From the NCBI GenBank assembly GCA_002786025.1, contig NHNW01000002.1, positions 310,001 through 374,000 of the forward strand: a stretch of 64,000 nucleotides of DNA, written 5' to 3'. Position numbers and translations under genes: made by a program. Source of the stretch: Zasmidium citrigriseum (taxonomy: Eukaryota; Ascomycota; Dothideomycetes; Mycosphaerellales; Mycosphaerellaceae). The notes beneath the pieces were generated by a model that was given only the letters and a program-made list of their open reading frames with translations, did not search any database and was not told where the DNA came from. Shown in pieces: positions 1 to 9,737 of this stretch; the stretch's first letter is position 1; each line of letters opens with the position of its first letter.

Positions 1-173
1 AATGGTAGGTTTGCGATCTCTGGTGCTTACCATTGACTGCGACTGGTGACACTGACTGTAAACAGGTTCGGATATGCTGAACATTGATGGGTTGAGAACA
101 GGTCAGTCATCACCGCTTGTTTAACTGTTGGGCCTCTGATCTGACGTACTTATCTCAAGCCCAAATTAGCCAA

Positions 174-1406
174 ATGGCAGCTTCACTCACGGCTTCTCCT
201 CCTTGTCGACAATTTTACATTCGAGAAGCCCATGACGATCCACGATCTTACAAGAGTAGAACAACCCTGAAAGATCAGACCTTTTCCGATACGAAGGTCA
301 ATGAATTCTTCTGGCTCCTTCGGGTCCTGTGGGAGGACGGCGTCAGGCTTCATCAGATGGGGTTCACCAATGTCCTTGATGAATTGCAACGCAAGATCGA
401 TTCCGAGCAGCAGGTGAAGAACCTGATAAGTCCGCAAGTGGCTTCTGAGATCGGCGATCTCTCCATCGTCGCCGAGTGCCTTCGACAACTGGATTCATAC
501 CAGCCCTGGGCCAACATGTTCGAAGACAACATCGTTGCGCGGAATGAGACACTACAAGACGCCAACTTGCGTTTCAAGGCAGGTATGGATACGCTGCACG
601 ATGCTTTCAAAGGCAATGAAGATGTCTTCGCTCGACATGGCTCGCCCATCAACAATCGATTCTTCTACCCCGTCGAGAAGAGGAGGACTCGTGAAAACGT
701 TGAAGCCATGAGGCAAGCAGAGCAAAATCTTGATACCTTTTGGCACAAGATCGATGAGCTGCTTCATCGCAATGGACGTGAACTCCAAGGGACTTACATG
801 AGGGATTTGCTCTTGCAACCTCGCAGTTTGCAGCGCACGCCGGAATGGACCGAACCAGGTAGCAATGCTGGTGGCGGCGACGGTAAAGTCGAAGTACTGG
901 TCAAGCCGCTCTCCGAAGTCTACTTCGACCTTCAGCTCAGGACAGAGAAGACTATGGAAAAGAAGCCTACAGCCCGTCAGCCCAAGTTCAAGCCAAAGAC
1001 ACGCGGACAGTCTTCGTCCACAAGCACAGACGAAGTCCAGCCTTCGGAAGTCGTTGCGGCCGAGCCTGCACAGCCCATCTTCTCGGTCGATGCACGAGCT
1101 CTCAAGGTATTCCGCACACTCTTTTACACTCCGTCGACTACCTCAACACCGGGAGAAGTCAAATGGGACGATTTCTTGTGGGCCATGACATCCACAAAAT
1201 TCAAGCCAGAAAAGCTCTATGGATCGGTCTGGCAATTCACGCCTACGGCCCTTGATGTGGAGACGCCGATCCATTTCCATGAGCCTCATGGCTCGATGAA
1301 CGGCAAGATCCCGTTCTACGTTGCTCGCAGACACGGAAGGCGTCTGAACCGGAACTATGGCTGGCATGGTGAGATGTTCGTACTTGCTGACAAGAAAGTC
1401 AAGTGA
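174..1406 (+). CDS. Conserved fungal protein, function unknown
   Basis: A single-exon reading frame of 410 codons. The frame is open further upstream (to a TTG at 117), but the first ATG is at 174 and is taken as the start. The N-terminal 200 or so residues look helical and charged. A low-complexity linker rich in Lys, Pro, Ser and Thr follows at roughly residues 265-305. The C-terminal 90 residues end in a compact block with HFHEPH, ARRHGRRLNR and YGWHGEMF. This reminds me of a C-terminal domain seen in many uncharacterised fungal proteins, and its HEPH/RRL pattern is loosely like the small HicA-type RNA-binding fold. That similarity is only an inference. No signal peptide or membrane segment is visible. 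Function unknown. Confidence 0.75.
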   Translation: MAASLTASPPCRQFYIREAHDDPRSYKSRTTLKDQTFSDTKVNEFFWLLRVLWEDGVRLHQMGFTNVLDELQRKIDSEQQVKNLISPQVASEIGDLSIVAECLRQLDSYQPWANMFEDNIVARNETLQDANLRFKAGMDTLHDAFKGNEDVFARHGSPINNRFFYPVEKRRTRENVEAMRQAEQNLDTFWHKIDELLHRNGRELQGTYMRDLLLQPRSLQRTPEWTEPGSNAGGGDGKVEVLVKPLSEVYFDLQLRTEKTMEKKPTARQPKFKPKTRGQSSSTSTDEVQPSEVVAAEPAQPIFSVDARALKVFRTLFYTPSTTSTPGEVKWDDFLWAMTSTKFKPEKLYGSVWQFTPTALDVETPIHFHEPHGSMNGKIPFYVARRHGRRLNRNYGWHGEMFVLADKKVK

Positions 1407-1813
1407 CAACAGCGTGGCTGCTCGGAGACTTTAATGAGTGTTAGAATGCGCTACGCAGAAAAGCATTCCATGAAGAAACGAAGGAGCTCAAAAAGGGTCA
1501 CTAGATCCTTCATTCATGTGCTAAGGACTGCTCCTTCCTAAATCAGACCCCCCTGGCCCGGGCCCCCTCTTGACGCTCTTCCCAACGCGGCCGTGCCGTA
1601 TTCCTCCATGTCGATCGAGCTAGCCAAAGACTTGTCCTCTCCTTCCGTGGCCAAGAATAACAATCGCCGCAACCATGACGCTTCGACAATGTCGCACAAT
1701 CGGTGCCTGCAGTGGCTGAGTTCAGACATATCGACGATGTTGAATGCAGTGCCTTGTGCTTGAAATTGCGACGGAACGCCAGCAACGCTGGACCCCGCGA
1801 GACTTCGAACACG
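1407..1813. other. Intergenic, 5' region of the next gene
   Basis: No convincing gene. The frame of the following regulator is open upstream of its chosen ATG as far as a GTG/ATG-less start near 1703, so the true start could lie further upstream or in another exon. Confidence 0.5.
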
Positions 1814-3382
1814 ATGGCTTCCAATCGAGCTTCAGGGCCCTTTCAATCCGTATTCAAGGTTGAGATCAAGCAAAAGTCGACCACGGAGGCACAGCCACGT
1901 CAATTCGTTCCGAGAAAAGCACATCGAAAGTCCCGCGAAGGCTGCCATGGCTGTACGCAATGTTCCTTTGCTCATTTGGGATTTTACTAACGTTCTTTCT
2001 TTCATGTAGGCAAGAAGAGAAGGGTAAAGGTGAGCTTGTCAAACACGATCCATAGAAATCGAAATGCTAACATGACCTTAGTGCGATGGTGAGCAGGTCC
2101 GATAACCTCATTCCTGCAGGTATCTGACTTCCAACAGAAACGAAGCCGCAATGTGGCAAATGTTCGAAGTTGAAAGTACAATGCACCTATCCGGATTCTT
2201 CGCCTCCGACGTGCTTGAAATCGACAATGAGCACTCCCCAGAGTAGTGTCACCTCGGATATGTACAGCATGGCAATGGATCTAGTGGAAACCGATTTGGA
2301 CAGCCTCTTATTCGGAGAGTCGAGCTTCCTGCCGGTCACGATACGAACTCAATCTGGTAATGCTCGTATGCTACAGCACTTCCAATCGGTCGCTTCAGTC
2401 ACCCTGGGTTGTTCCACGGTGCAAGACGTTATGCACTCCTTCGTGGGGAGTAGTGCATGGGACTACCCGTTTCTCATGCACATGGTGTTGGCTGTGAGTA
2501 AAGGCTACATGTCATGTTCGGCCTATGTGGAACTAATGTCTCCAGATGTCGTGTGCCCACCAAAAGCAACTGTATTGTATCGATGGCAGACACGAGAGAT
2601 TGGCTGTGGCAGAAGCGACGCACTGGGAAAGAGGCCTTCAGCTCCATCGACACTATCTGTCTAATTTGACTCCGGGGCAAGGCACTGCAAACTGGGACGC
2701 CATGATGGCGGCCACCTTCCTCCAAATCATGCTGACATTCGCAATCTTCGAGGAGCTGCCCCTGGAAAGGTTATCAAATGACACTAATGCCCTTTCACGC
2801 GCGATCGATCCTCTTGCAGCCACCGGCGGATTCAGGGGTGTGATGTTCATCTTCGGCGAGCCACCGCTTCATTCCAAATGGACTCCATATCTATGTTCGG
2901 CCGACGATACCAACGGAACATTCAGTAGCTGTCAGCCCGGGATCGACGGGTTACCGCGTGCCTTCGTGGACCTCTGTGGCCTGGACGAAACTTCAACCGC
3001 TGAGAACAACCCCTACCATCGAATCGTTCGAATTCTGATCCCCTGTCTACACTTGGAGCCCAGCATCGACAACTTCGCCAGGTTGTTCGCCTGCATGGGA
3101 AGAATATGGCCGAATTTGAAGTCGCTGCTTCTGAGGCGAGATCCTCGAGGCTTGCTATTGACTGCATACTGGTTCGCACTCCTGAGGCAGATCGATCAAT
3201 GGTGGCTGACTAGGCGAGCCCGTATTGAGTGCATGGCCGTTGTCAAGCACCTTCGGACTCTCCAAGATCCATCGATCGATGCACTGCTTCCATTCCCTGC
3301 TGCGTTCGAAACTCACAACATGGCTCAAATGTGGCGGATTCTGCATGGCATCGTCGATGATTCGCTACCGCTTGGACGCTGA
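1814..3382 (+). CDS. Zn2Cys6 transcription factor (five exons, one of 7 nt)
   Basis: Exons read as 1814-1952, 2010-2029, 2082-2088, 2138-2493 and 2546-3382, giving 452 residues. The N-terminal zinc cluster appears only after splicing: CHGCKKRRVKCDE followed by CGKCSKLKVQC, a complete C-x2-C-x6-C...C-x2-C-x6-C motif. The third cysteine codon sits in a 7-nt exon (TGCGATG) between introns of 52 and 49 nt. The rest is a helical regulatory domain of the fungal-specific type seen in Upc2-like or sterol-uptake-like regulators, which bind DNA as nuclear factors. The target genes are unknown. The last 18 bp overlap the end of the RTA1-like gene on the other strand. The start at 1814 is the ATG nearest the zinc cluster; an upstream start is possible. 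Confidence 0.88.
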
Positions 3383-4324
3383 TTCGTCTTCAACCTGCAT
3401 GGGCTGCTCTCCTCCTTTCCGCCGTCCACCAAGAACTCCAGATCTCAACCACCGGCCTGGATGCCAGTATGTAAAGAGGTACACAGCAACCACAATAGGC
3501 GCAAATTCCAAGCACCCAAAGAACGCCTCATGCGTCGACAAATTCTCCATCAAGCCTTCAGCGGTCTCTGCCAGACGGAAGCATGTTCGCAGATACACGG
3601 CCAAAGTAGCAACCACCAAAGCCGCTAGGAAGCCTTTGTCGATCGAAGCAGGGCTCTTCCTTGCCTTGACCAGAGTCCACGTCAGGATTGCAAGAAAGAC
3701 AGCGAAAGAAAAGACCTGAAATGCAAGACCAGCCAGCAGGATACGGTTGTACGTCATTGGATTCTTCTGGTTCGAATACGCAACGCCCACCAAAGCCGCA
3801 CCGGCAATCTGAACGATCGTCGCCACGACATCGCAAGTGATGAAGACAGCCAGGACGACTTTCGGTGGCATTGGGGCATATTCCTTGCCGTAGATGTTGA
3901 TCATGACGGAGACGAGGGTGTAGATGGCCGCGCTGAAGAAGACCGGTGCGATGACGATGAAGAAGTATTGCACCACGAACCAGGGGACCGAGTAGGGATC
4001 TTGTTGGCTGGATAGCAGGCGGAAGATGTAGCCGACGACTTCCATGATTGCTCCGACGAGTATGGGAGTGAAGTACCAGGTTCGATGGCGGATTAAGAGG
4101 TAAAGATGGGCGATCGATGCGATTGTGAATAATACGACTCCGAGCACGCCAACGGCGAGTGATGGGCGGTATCTGTGAGTATCGTTAGTGCATCGAACGA
4201 TCTCGAGTAGTAAGCAAAAGTTGATTCACCCGTAGATGATGATGCGTGCATCGTTTTGGCCCATTGGATTGGGAAAGTTCGGGTCGACATAGCCGCCGTA
4301 GGGATTATCTGAGGACGAGTTCAT
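3365..4324 (-). CDS. RTA1-like seven-helix membrane protein
   Basis: Exons 4230-4324 and 3365-4172 on the minus strand, joined through a 57-nt GT-AG intron, give 300 residues. The N-terminus includes NPYGGYVDPNFPNPMGQND. About seven hydrophobic helices follow. The pattern GAIMEVVGYIFR after the second helix, and the later FR-E segment, are hallmarks of the RTA1/RTM1 family (fungal lipid-translocating exporters and 7-aminocholesterol resistance proteins). The C-terminal tail is charged and probably cytosolic. Family members sit in the plasma membrane and are linked to lipid flip and stress or drug tolerance; the substrate here is not known. The stop codon lies inside the last exon of the convergent Zn2Cys6 gene. 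Confidence 0.9.
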
Positions 4325-4705
4325 TGTGTGCAGTTATGAAATAGTACTGTCCTGTCGTCTTGGTCCCCTATTCCAACGAAGCGTAAAGACTCAGTCTTTA
4401 TACCGATGGAAGGGCTACAATCAAACGAGGAATGTTGACGACATTGTGTGTCTCGTGGTTGGACCTGCGTTAGCGTGGTTTTGAATACGATGACTTCCTA
4501 GTCAGGACCGTGGCGTTCACATGTGCTTGGCGGTGGCGTTCAAGAAGACGGAAACATGAAAATGGGTCGTCAAGGCTCTCATCGGTGAGTTTCTCAATCT
4601 CGGTTACTGTAACTATCTACTTCGCTCAGCGGCCTCGATCAGAGGTGAAATAGTGGCAATTCCATACCAGGCTGAAAGCCATTATCAAGCTGACAGCGCT
4701 CACTA
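4325..4705. other. Intergenic, RTA1-like promoter side
   Basis: 380 bp between the start of the RTA1-like gene and the end of the coiled-coil gene. No gene or repeat recognised. Confidence 0.5.
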
Positions 4706-5595
4706 TCAAAGCCGCTCCTTGATCGAATCGATCTCGTCTATAATGATCCTTGCCACCGCTAAAACGATGTAATTCGTGGTACTCGAGAACGAACCTCCCT
4801 CAAATCCCCCAAGACGATCCAAAAGCTTTGTCGAGGTGTTCAATTCCGGCCGCTCATCGATACGCCTTACCACCTTCAGAATTGCATCCGACGTGGCTTC
4901 AAGGGCACAAATCTGGTTGGTCTCGTTCGTGGTGACTCCGATATGTCGCATATCGTCGACTGCATCCTGGATGTTGTCGACAGTCTCTTCGATGGATCCC
5001 AGCTTGTCCACTTTCTCCTCGATGTTGTTGACGTTTCCTCCCAACTTGTCCACTGTGTACTCGATAGTGTTGACGGTTGTTTCGATGGCGTCCAAGTTGT
5101 CCATCGAATTCGAGATATCTTGAACGTCATCTCGCATATAGCCGACTGCCGCTTTGACTTCATTGAGAGTGGAATCGGTCATGCTGAGCGATGTGTTCGC
5201 ATAGGTGACCGCTGTATCCAATCCCTGGACTTCAGAGTGAACAGCGTGGATTGAGGTCTTGAGAGAGGCGACCTCGGTCACCAGCCAATTGAGTTGCTGC
5301 TGCTGGAGATTTTGATTATGTAGAAGTGTCTGCACAATCGTTGACAGATCATTTTGTGGCTGGCTGGGTTGAGTTTGAAGATTCGCCGCTTCGATGGCTG
5401 ATCTCACAGCAGCCGCAACTTCGTCTGCCGATCTTGTCGTTGATGCTGATGATTTCGTCGACGAGGAATGCCGCGATGTATTTTCATTGCGCTGGGTGGA
5501 CTTGAATGATGGCTGCCCGGCGACGTCCTCAAAAACTCTGGATGATGATTTGGGAGGCGCGAGGGTGAAGGAGCATATTCTCTTGAGGCTGGCAT
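4706..5595 (-). CDS. Coiled-coil protein, paralogue of next gene; N-terminus disrupted
   Basis: A minus-strand frame runs from about 5607 to 4706, but it holds no ATG before the middle of the protein. An ATG giving MPAS... lies at 5593-5595 in a different frame, matching the MPAT... start of the neighbouring paralogue. Either a one-base frameshift or an intron with poor splice signals must connect the two frames near 5400-5595; I could not choose. The readable part is a long heptad-rich coiled coil (roughly 180 residues with repeated LGSIEETVDNI-type segments) and a short C-terminal helix. It aligns with the next gene at the QQQQLNWLVTEVASLK block and at the C-terminus. Function unknown; no signal peptide or membrane segment. 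Confidence 0.6.
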
Positions 5596-5848
5596 CTTGA
5601 GCGGACTAGCGATAGCGATTGGAAAGATCCTTGATCTATATTTCCAGGCCTCAAAATATCGAAAGATGGACGAGACTGGCAAAGCTGCTCACGCGTCGGA
5701 AAATACGTACGCGTGAAGTTAGACTTTATCTCCACTCAGGCACAGACCAAGTCAATCTCGCGACTCCCGCATTCATGCAGCTCTCGGAGTCCCTGTCAGC
5801 ATTGAAAATATCCATAGCGATCTTTGAGATCGTTGAGCTACTGTAGTC

Positions 5849-6658
5849 TCAACGTCGGCGAGCCAGCTTCTGGTCTACCTGTCTCACAATGTGGAATATA
5901 GCTCGCAAGAAGCTATCACTACTGGTCTCGAGGGAGCCAAGTGTATCCATGCGCTGCAGCATGAGCTGAGATGTCTTTTCTTCTGCAGCCCATGCATGCA
6001 TGTCGTTCACCGTCCACTTGATACCAAGACCATCGACACCGTCCCCAATGACAGCACTCTCAATGTCGCCCACAGCGCTCTCGATGTTGCTCAGGCTGCC
6101 CACAGCGTCATCAATGCTGTTCAGAGTATCTTCCATCGAATCGATCTTTTCGGAGATATCGTTGAAGCTGACAGGTAGGTCTTGCATTAGAGTGTTGAGA
6201 TCGTTGAGTGTAGATCTGGCGTCGTTGATGGACTTGAGTTCGTTTTCGCTTTGAGCTGTGATCCTGTCCATCTTCTTGTCAAGGGCGTTCAAGGATGCTC
6301 GGACAGCCGACATATCCTTCATCATGAAGTCAAGTTGCCGCTGCTGGTCCCTTTGGCCCGTGAGGACCAGATTGATGAGCTTTTGTTTGCTGAGCTCTAC
6401 CACAAGTCGTTCTAGAGCTGATGATTGGGCGGGTGATTTCGCTCCTGTTGAAGTGGCCTCTGTGTTTGCTGTTGGCGACTCGGTGTCATCCTGCTCGGCC
6501 TCAGTGGAATCCTCAATGGCCAGGACTTTGGCGCTGATCTTCTTGGGTGCTTTCTTCTTGGTAGACTTGAGATCCTTTCTATTGGCGACTCTTTTCAAGG
6601 TAGGGACGTTGCTGCTTCGAACGGCCAGAGGCGATGCCTTTGCTCTAGTGGCGGGCAT
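5849..6658 (-). CDS. Coiled-coil protein, function unknown
   Basis: One exon, 269 residues, start ATG at 6658. The first 90 residues are basic then acidic and of low complexity (KSTKKKAPKK, TEAEQDDTES), which could carry a nuclear signal. Residues 95-240 form a predicted coiled coil with regular hydrophobic spacing (for example DLPVSFNDISEKIDSMEDTL). The C-terminus is amphipathic. It is clearly a paralogue of the gene just downstream on the same strand: same layout, same QQ-L-rich block in the middle and similar end. The pair probably arose by tandem duplication followed by strong divergence. Function unknown. Confidence 0.75.
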   Translation of the reverse strand: MPATRAKASPLAVRSSNVPTLKRVANRKDLKSTKKKAPKKISAKVLAIEDSTEAEQDDTESPTANTEATSTGAKSPAQSSALERLVVELSKQKLINLVLTGQRDQQRQLDFMMKDMSAVRASLNALDKKMDRITAQSENELKSINDARSTLNDLNTLMQDLPVSFNDISEKIDSMEDTLNSIDDAVGSLSNIESAVGDIESAVIGDGVDGLGIKWTVNDMHAWAAEEKTSQLMLQRMDTLGSLETSSDSFLRAIFHIVRQVDQKLARRR

Positions 6659-8353
6659 CTTCGCTAACCTACTATGCCGGGTTCAGTAGTGATTCAACTA
6701 AGATCTTGACGGAATAAAAAACATGATATATCCAGAAGATAGCAAGAAGCACGCGTGACTTGATGGAAGCCCAGGGCCTCGACAGCACAGACCATGTCAA
6801 CAAAGCGGCTGTCCAACGGTCCCCCTTTATCATTCTTGCTCTTACCGATCAACGTCTTTCGACCTCGTTCCGCGAGAGTGGGCCCATCATGGCATCGACG
6901 AGATGCTGAGGACATGAGGAGAGTCTTGGGAGGCTCATGCATGGTTTCCGAGCGTCATCTTCGTGCTGGACAAACTTTTCTGAGCCAGGTTTGGTTCAGA
7001 GTCCTTCCAGGATAGCTGCAGCTCAATTCCATCTCAGCGTTGATCATACTGATAGGAATCCAGAGTCGGTCGGACCAACAGTGAGGATGCAAGCTCTCAT
7101 GAAGGACCGTTCCCATGGAACAAGACCGACGGTTCCGTTCTCGCAGGAGAGCACTGCCTCTTATCAGTAACTTCACCTGCCTCAAGATCTCAAGATCTCA
7201 CCTTCAACCACGATCTCAACAACCCGCAAAATACAAGATCCAAAGACCGCAATCCTCGACCGAAAACGGCGGAAGCTGCGGTATGATACCACATCCTCAT
7301 CCCCATCTATCCCCGAACGACGTCAAAAACAGTCAGCATCTCGACCGGCATGCCGATCCCGGCAGCACAGCCCGCGCGAAGCCTCCCACACATGGAATCC
7401 AAAGAGTTCTCGCATAATCCTCCTCCTGCTGACGCAACACGCAAATTCCTCATGTGTACCCAAGTACACTCTATGGCACTCAGGTACCGACCTCGCAATG
7501 GGCTCTCGAAAGGCATCGGTACTTTGCCCGGCACTGTCCTGCTTATGGATACGTATGCGGTCTTGCTATTCTTTGCTCTTGGATCTGCGTCGTATGCCCT
7601 ACCGACTCGTCATCTGCAGAGGTATCGCGTTTGTATTTCGCTTTCCATCCTTACGATATCGGTACGCTTCGTCCGAAGCGGAAGGCTGAGCGTTGCGTGT
7701 GTTGGGAATCGTGGCCGAGCAATTCCATTTCTTGAACTGTCATTCTCGTAGTATATATGGCGGCAAGTATCTCATCTCAAGGTCGTATCTCTTCTGTACA
7801 ACACCATTGTAAAGGCATTCAACAACGATCAAGAGCACTGCAGCCTTGCGAGCATACACCATCAATGACATACAACAAGACGACATAAAAAAAGAACTCA
7901 CATCGCCAACCTCACCTCGGCGACTAGACAACAATCAGCAACATAAACGACACCTAGTCAGGACTCAACCAATCCGCCACAACCCAACACAACCCACAAC
8001 ACAAATGCTCGAGTCCGCCTACGCCCATGTCTTCATCTACGTCCGCCGCCTCTCTGCAAAGCGTCGATCCTCTCAACAGGGCTCTTTCTCCGTCGAACTC
8101 GACCATCTACCAACTTCACAATAGAAACTTCTGCTACGAACGACTGGACAGACCATCAATTCAGCGAGGAATGCCATTTCAGAAGCAAGCCGAGAAGAGG
8201 CCTCCGATCAGGAGAGGGAATGCGTTTATTCATTGATGATGCGATATTAGCGAGCGTTGGGAAATAGGAGTTCTTGGGAAAGGAATGACGACGAAATGAA
8301 TGTAATGTAAATGTATCTATACCTTCACAAGAGTGGAGGCATGTAACGATTAC
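6659..8353. other. Gene-poor stretch
   Basis: About 1.7 kb with only short, overlapping reading frames, none with clear splice-supported structure or recognisable domains. The longest (7350-7751, plus strand, 133 codons) has no convincing features. It may hold UTRs or a small unrecognised gene. Confidence 0.45.
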
Positions 8354-9392
8354 TCACAACTGCATCTTCCTCAACGCCGCCTGAGAACCCTCCAACCCAG
8401 CCGTATCAATCCCCAAATCCTTCGCAGACAACATGCCCTCCACAGCATACATCTTCCCCCGAAACTCATCATAGCACTGCAACATTGTGCCTTCGACCAT
8501 GCCCCAGCCAGGCCAAAGCCGATCATATACATCCATCGAAACTTGGACATAGATCGCTTCTTTCCCGCTGACTTCGGACCAGTCATCCAACAACTTTCTC
8601 ATGGTAGTTGACTCCACCGCGGCGTTGATGTACCTGCCACGGAGAGTCTTCTCAGGCTGCTGGAGAGCCGCAACAACGAAAGGTCCAATGTTCTTGGTAT
8701 CGCCGATCGATTCGATGGGGACGTCTCCTGCCGCTGGGGCGAATTGCACGTGCATGGAGGATGTCTTCTTGGCAGAGTCAGTCAAAGCCCTTCCTCGACA
8801 TTGAGTATCGATCACTTACCACCAACGCCGGCTTAAAGATCGGATACTGAAAGTTACTCGCATACCAACCAACCAACAAGAAAGTCGTCTTCGCCAAAAG
8901 CCCCGGCACATTCTTGATATAATCCTCCGCGCGGTTCTTAGCCACAAAGTGAGGGATATGATACTTCCCACCACTAATCCTCTCCGCATGCGGCAACGTG
9001 CTCCAGACAAAATGCTTCAAAGTCTTCGTCTCAGCGGCCGCCGTGATGATATTGAGTGCATGCTTCCATTCCAGCTCCATGGACTTCTCGGCGTCGGCTT
9101 CCAGGGCCATGAAGGGCTGGAAGAAATCCGTCATAGCGAAGATGGCGTCGGAGTCGGCGAATGCTGTTTTGACGGATTCGTAGTCGAGGAGGTTGGCTTT
9201 GACCATTTCGACGCCTTTAGATTGGAGGGCGAGGGCTGCTGAGCTGGATGTATTGCGCGTTATGCCTCGGATTTGAAGAGTTCCTGCTGCGAGGGCGGCG
9301 TCGATTACGGCGGCGCCTTGGGTGCCTGTAGCGCCGACGACTGTGAGGCGGGTGGTCATTGTGTTGTAGCCTTCGAAGATGTCGAAGATCAT
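8354..9392 (-). CDS. NmrA-like NAD(P)-binding protein
   Basis: Exons 8820-9392 and 8354-8767, joined by a 52-nt intron (GTAAGTGAT...CCAAG), give 328 residues. The start at 9392 is the first ATG; a second at 9359 (MTTRLTVVGATG) is closer to the usual family start. A Rossmann nucleotide-binding motif GATGTQG lies at the N-terminus. It is followed by the NmrA pattern of atypical short-chain dehydrogenases: TRNTSSSAA, DAIFAMTDFF, HFVWSTLP and a C-terminal substrate-like lobe. Relatives are redox-sensing regulators (NmrA, HSCARG) or NAD(P)H-dependent reductases of the isoflavone-reductase type. No active-site Tyr/Lys pair could be assigned, so a sensor role is possible. It neighbours a Zn2Cys6 regulator on the same strand. 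Confidence 0.9.
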
Positions 9393-9737
9393 GTAACTTG
9401 TGCTGTTGTTGTTGTTGTGTTGATTGCAAGTTGATCGAGCCGGATGAGGCTCCTCATGATCGACTTATATCTCCTTCTCCCCATGTCGATGCTTTCTAAT
9501 GCCATTGTGTTCGACAGGGATCTCGCTAGACTATCGTACGTAACGGAAAGACTCGTCTAGAGAACAGACAATCGTCTTCGTCGGTTGCGTTGATAGTTTG
9601 TAACCCGGCTTCTTGATCGGCTTCCCCACGGCATTTTTCCCGTTCAATCGGCCCCCAAATGGCTTTTTGATCCGGCAAACTCGGCTTTTTTCACCGTCAC
9701 AATAGCCGGAACGCTCTGTCAGAGATCGTACTGCAGG
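9393..9737. other. Intergenic
   Basis: 345 bp between the NmrA-like start and the end of the next minus-strand gene. Presumably the NmrA-like promoter. Nothing else recognised. Confidence 0.5.
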
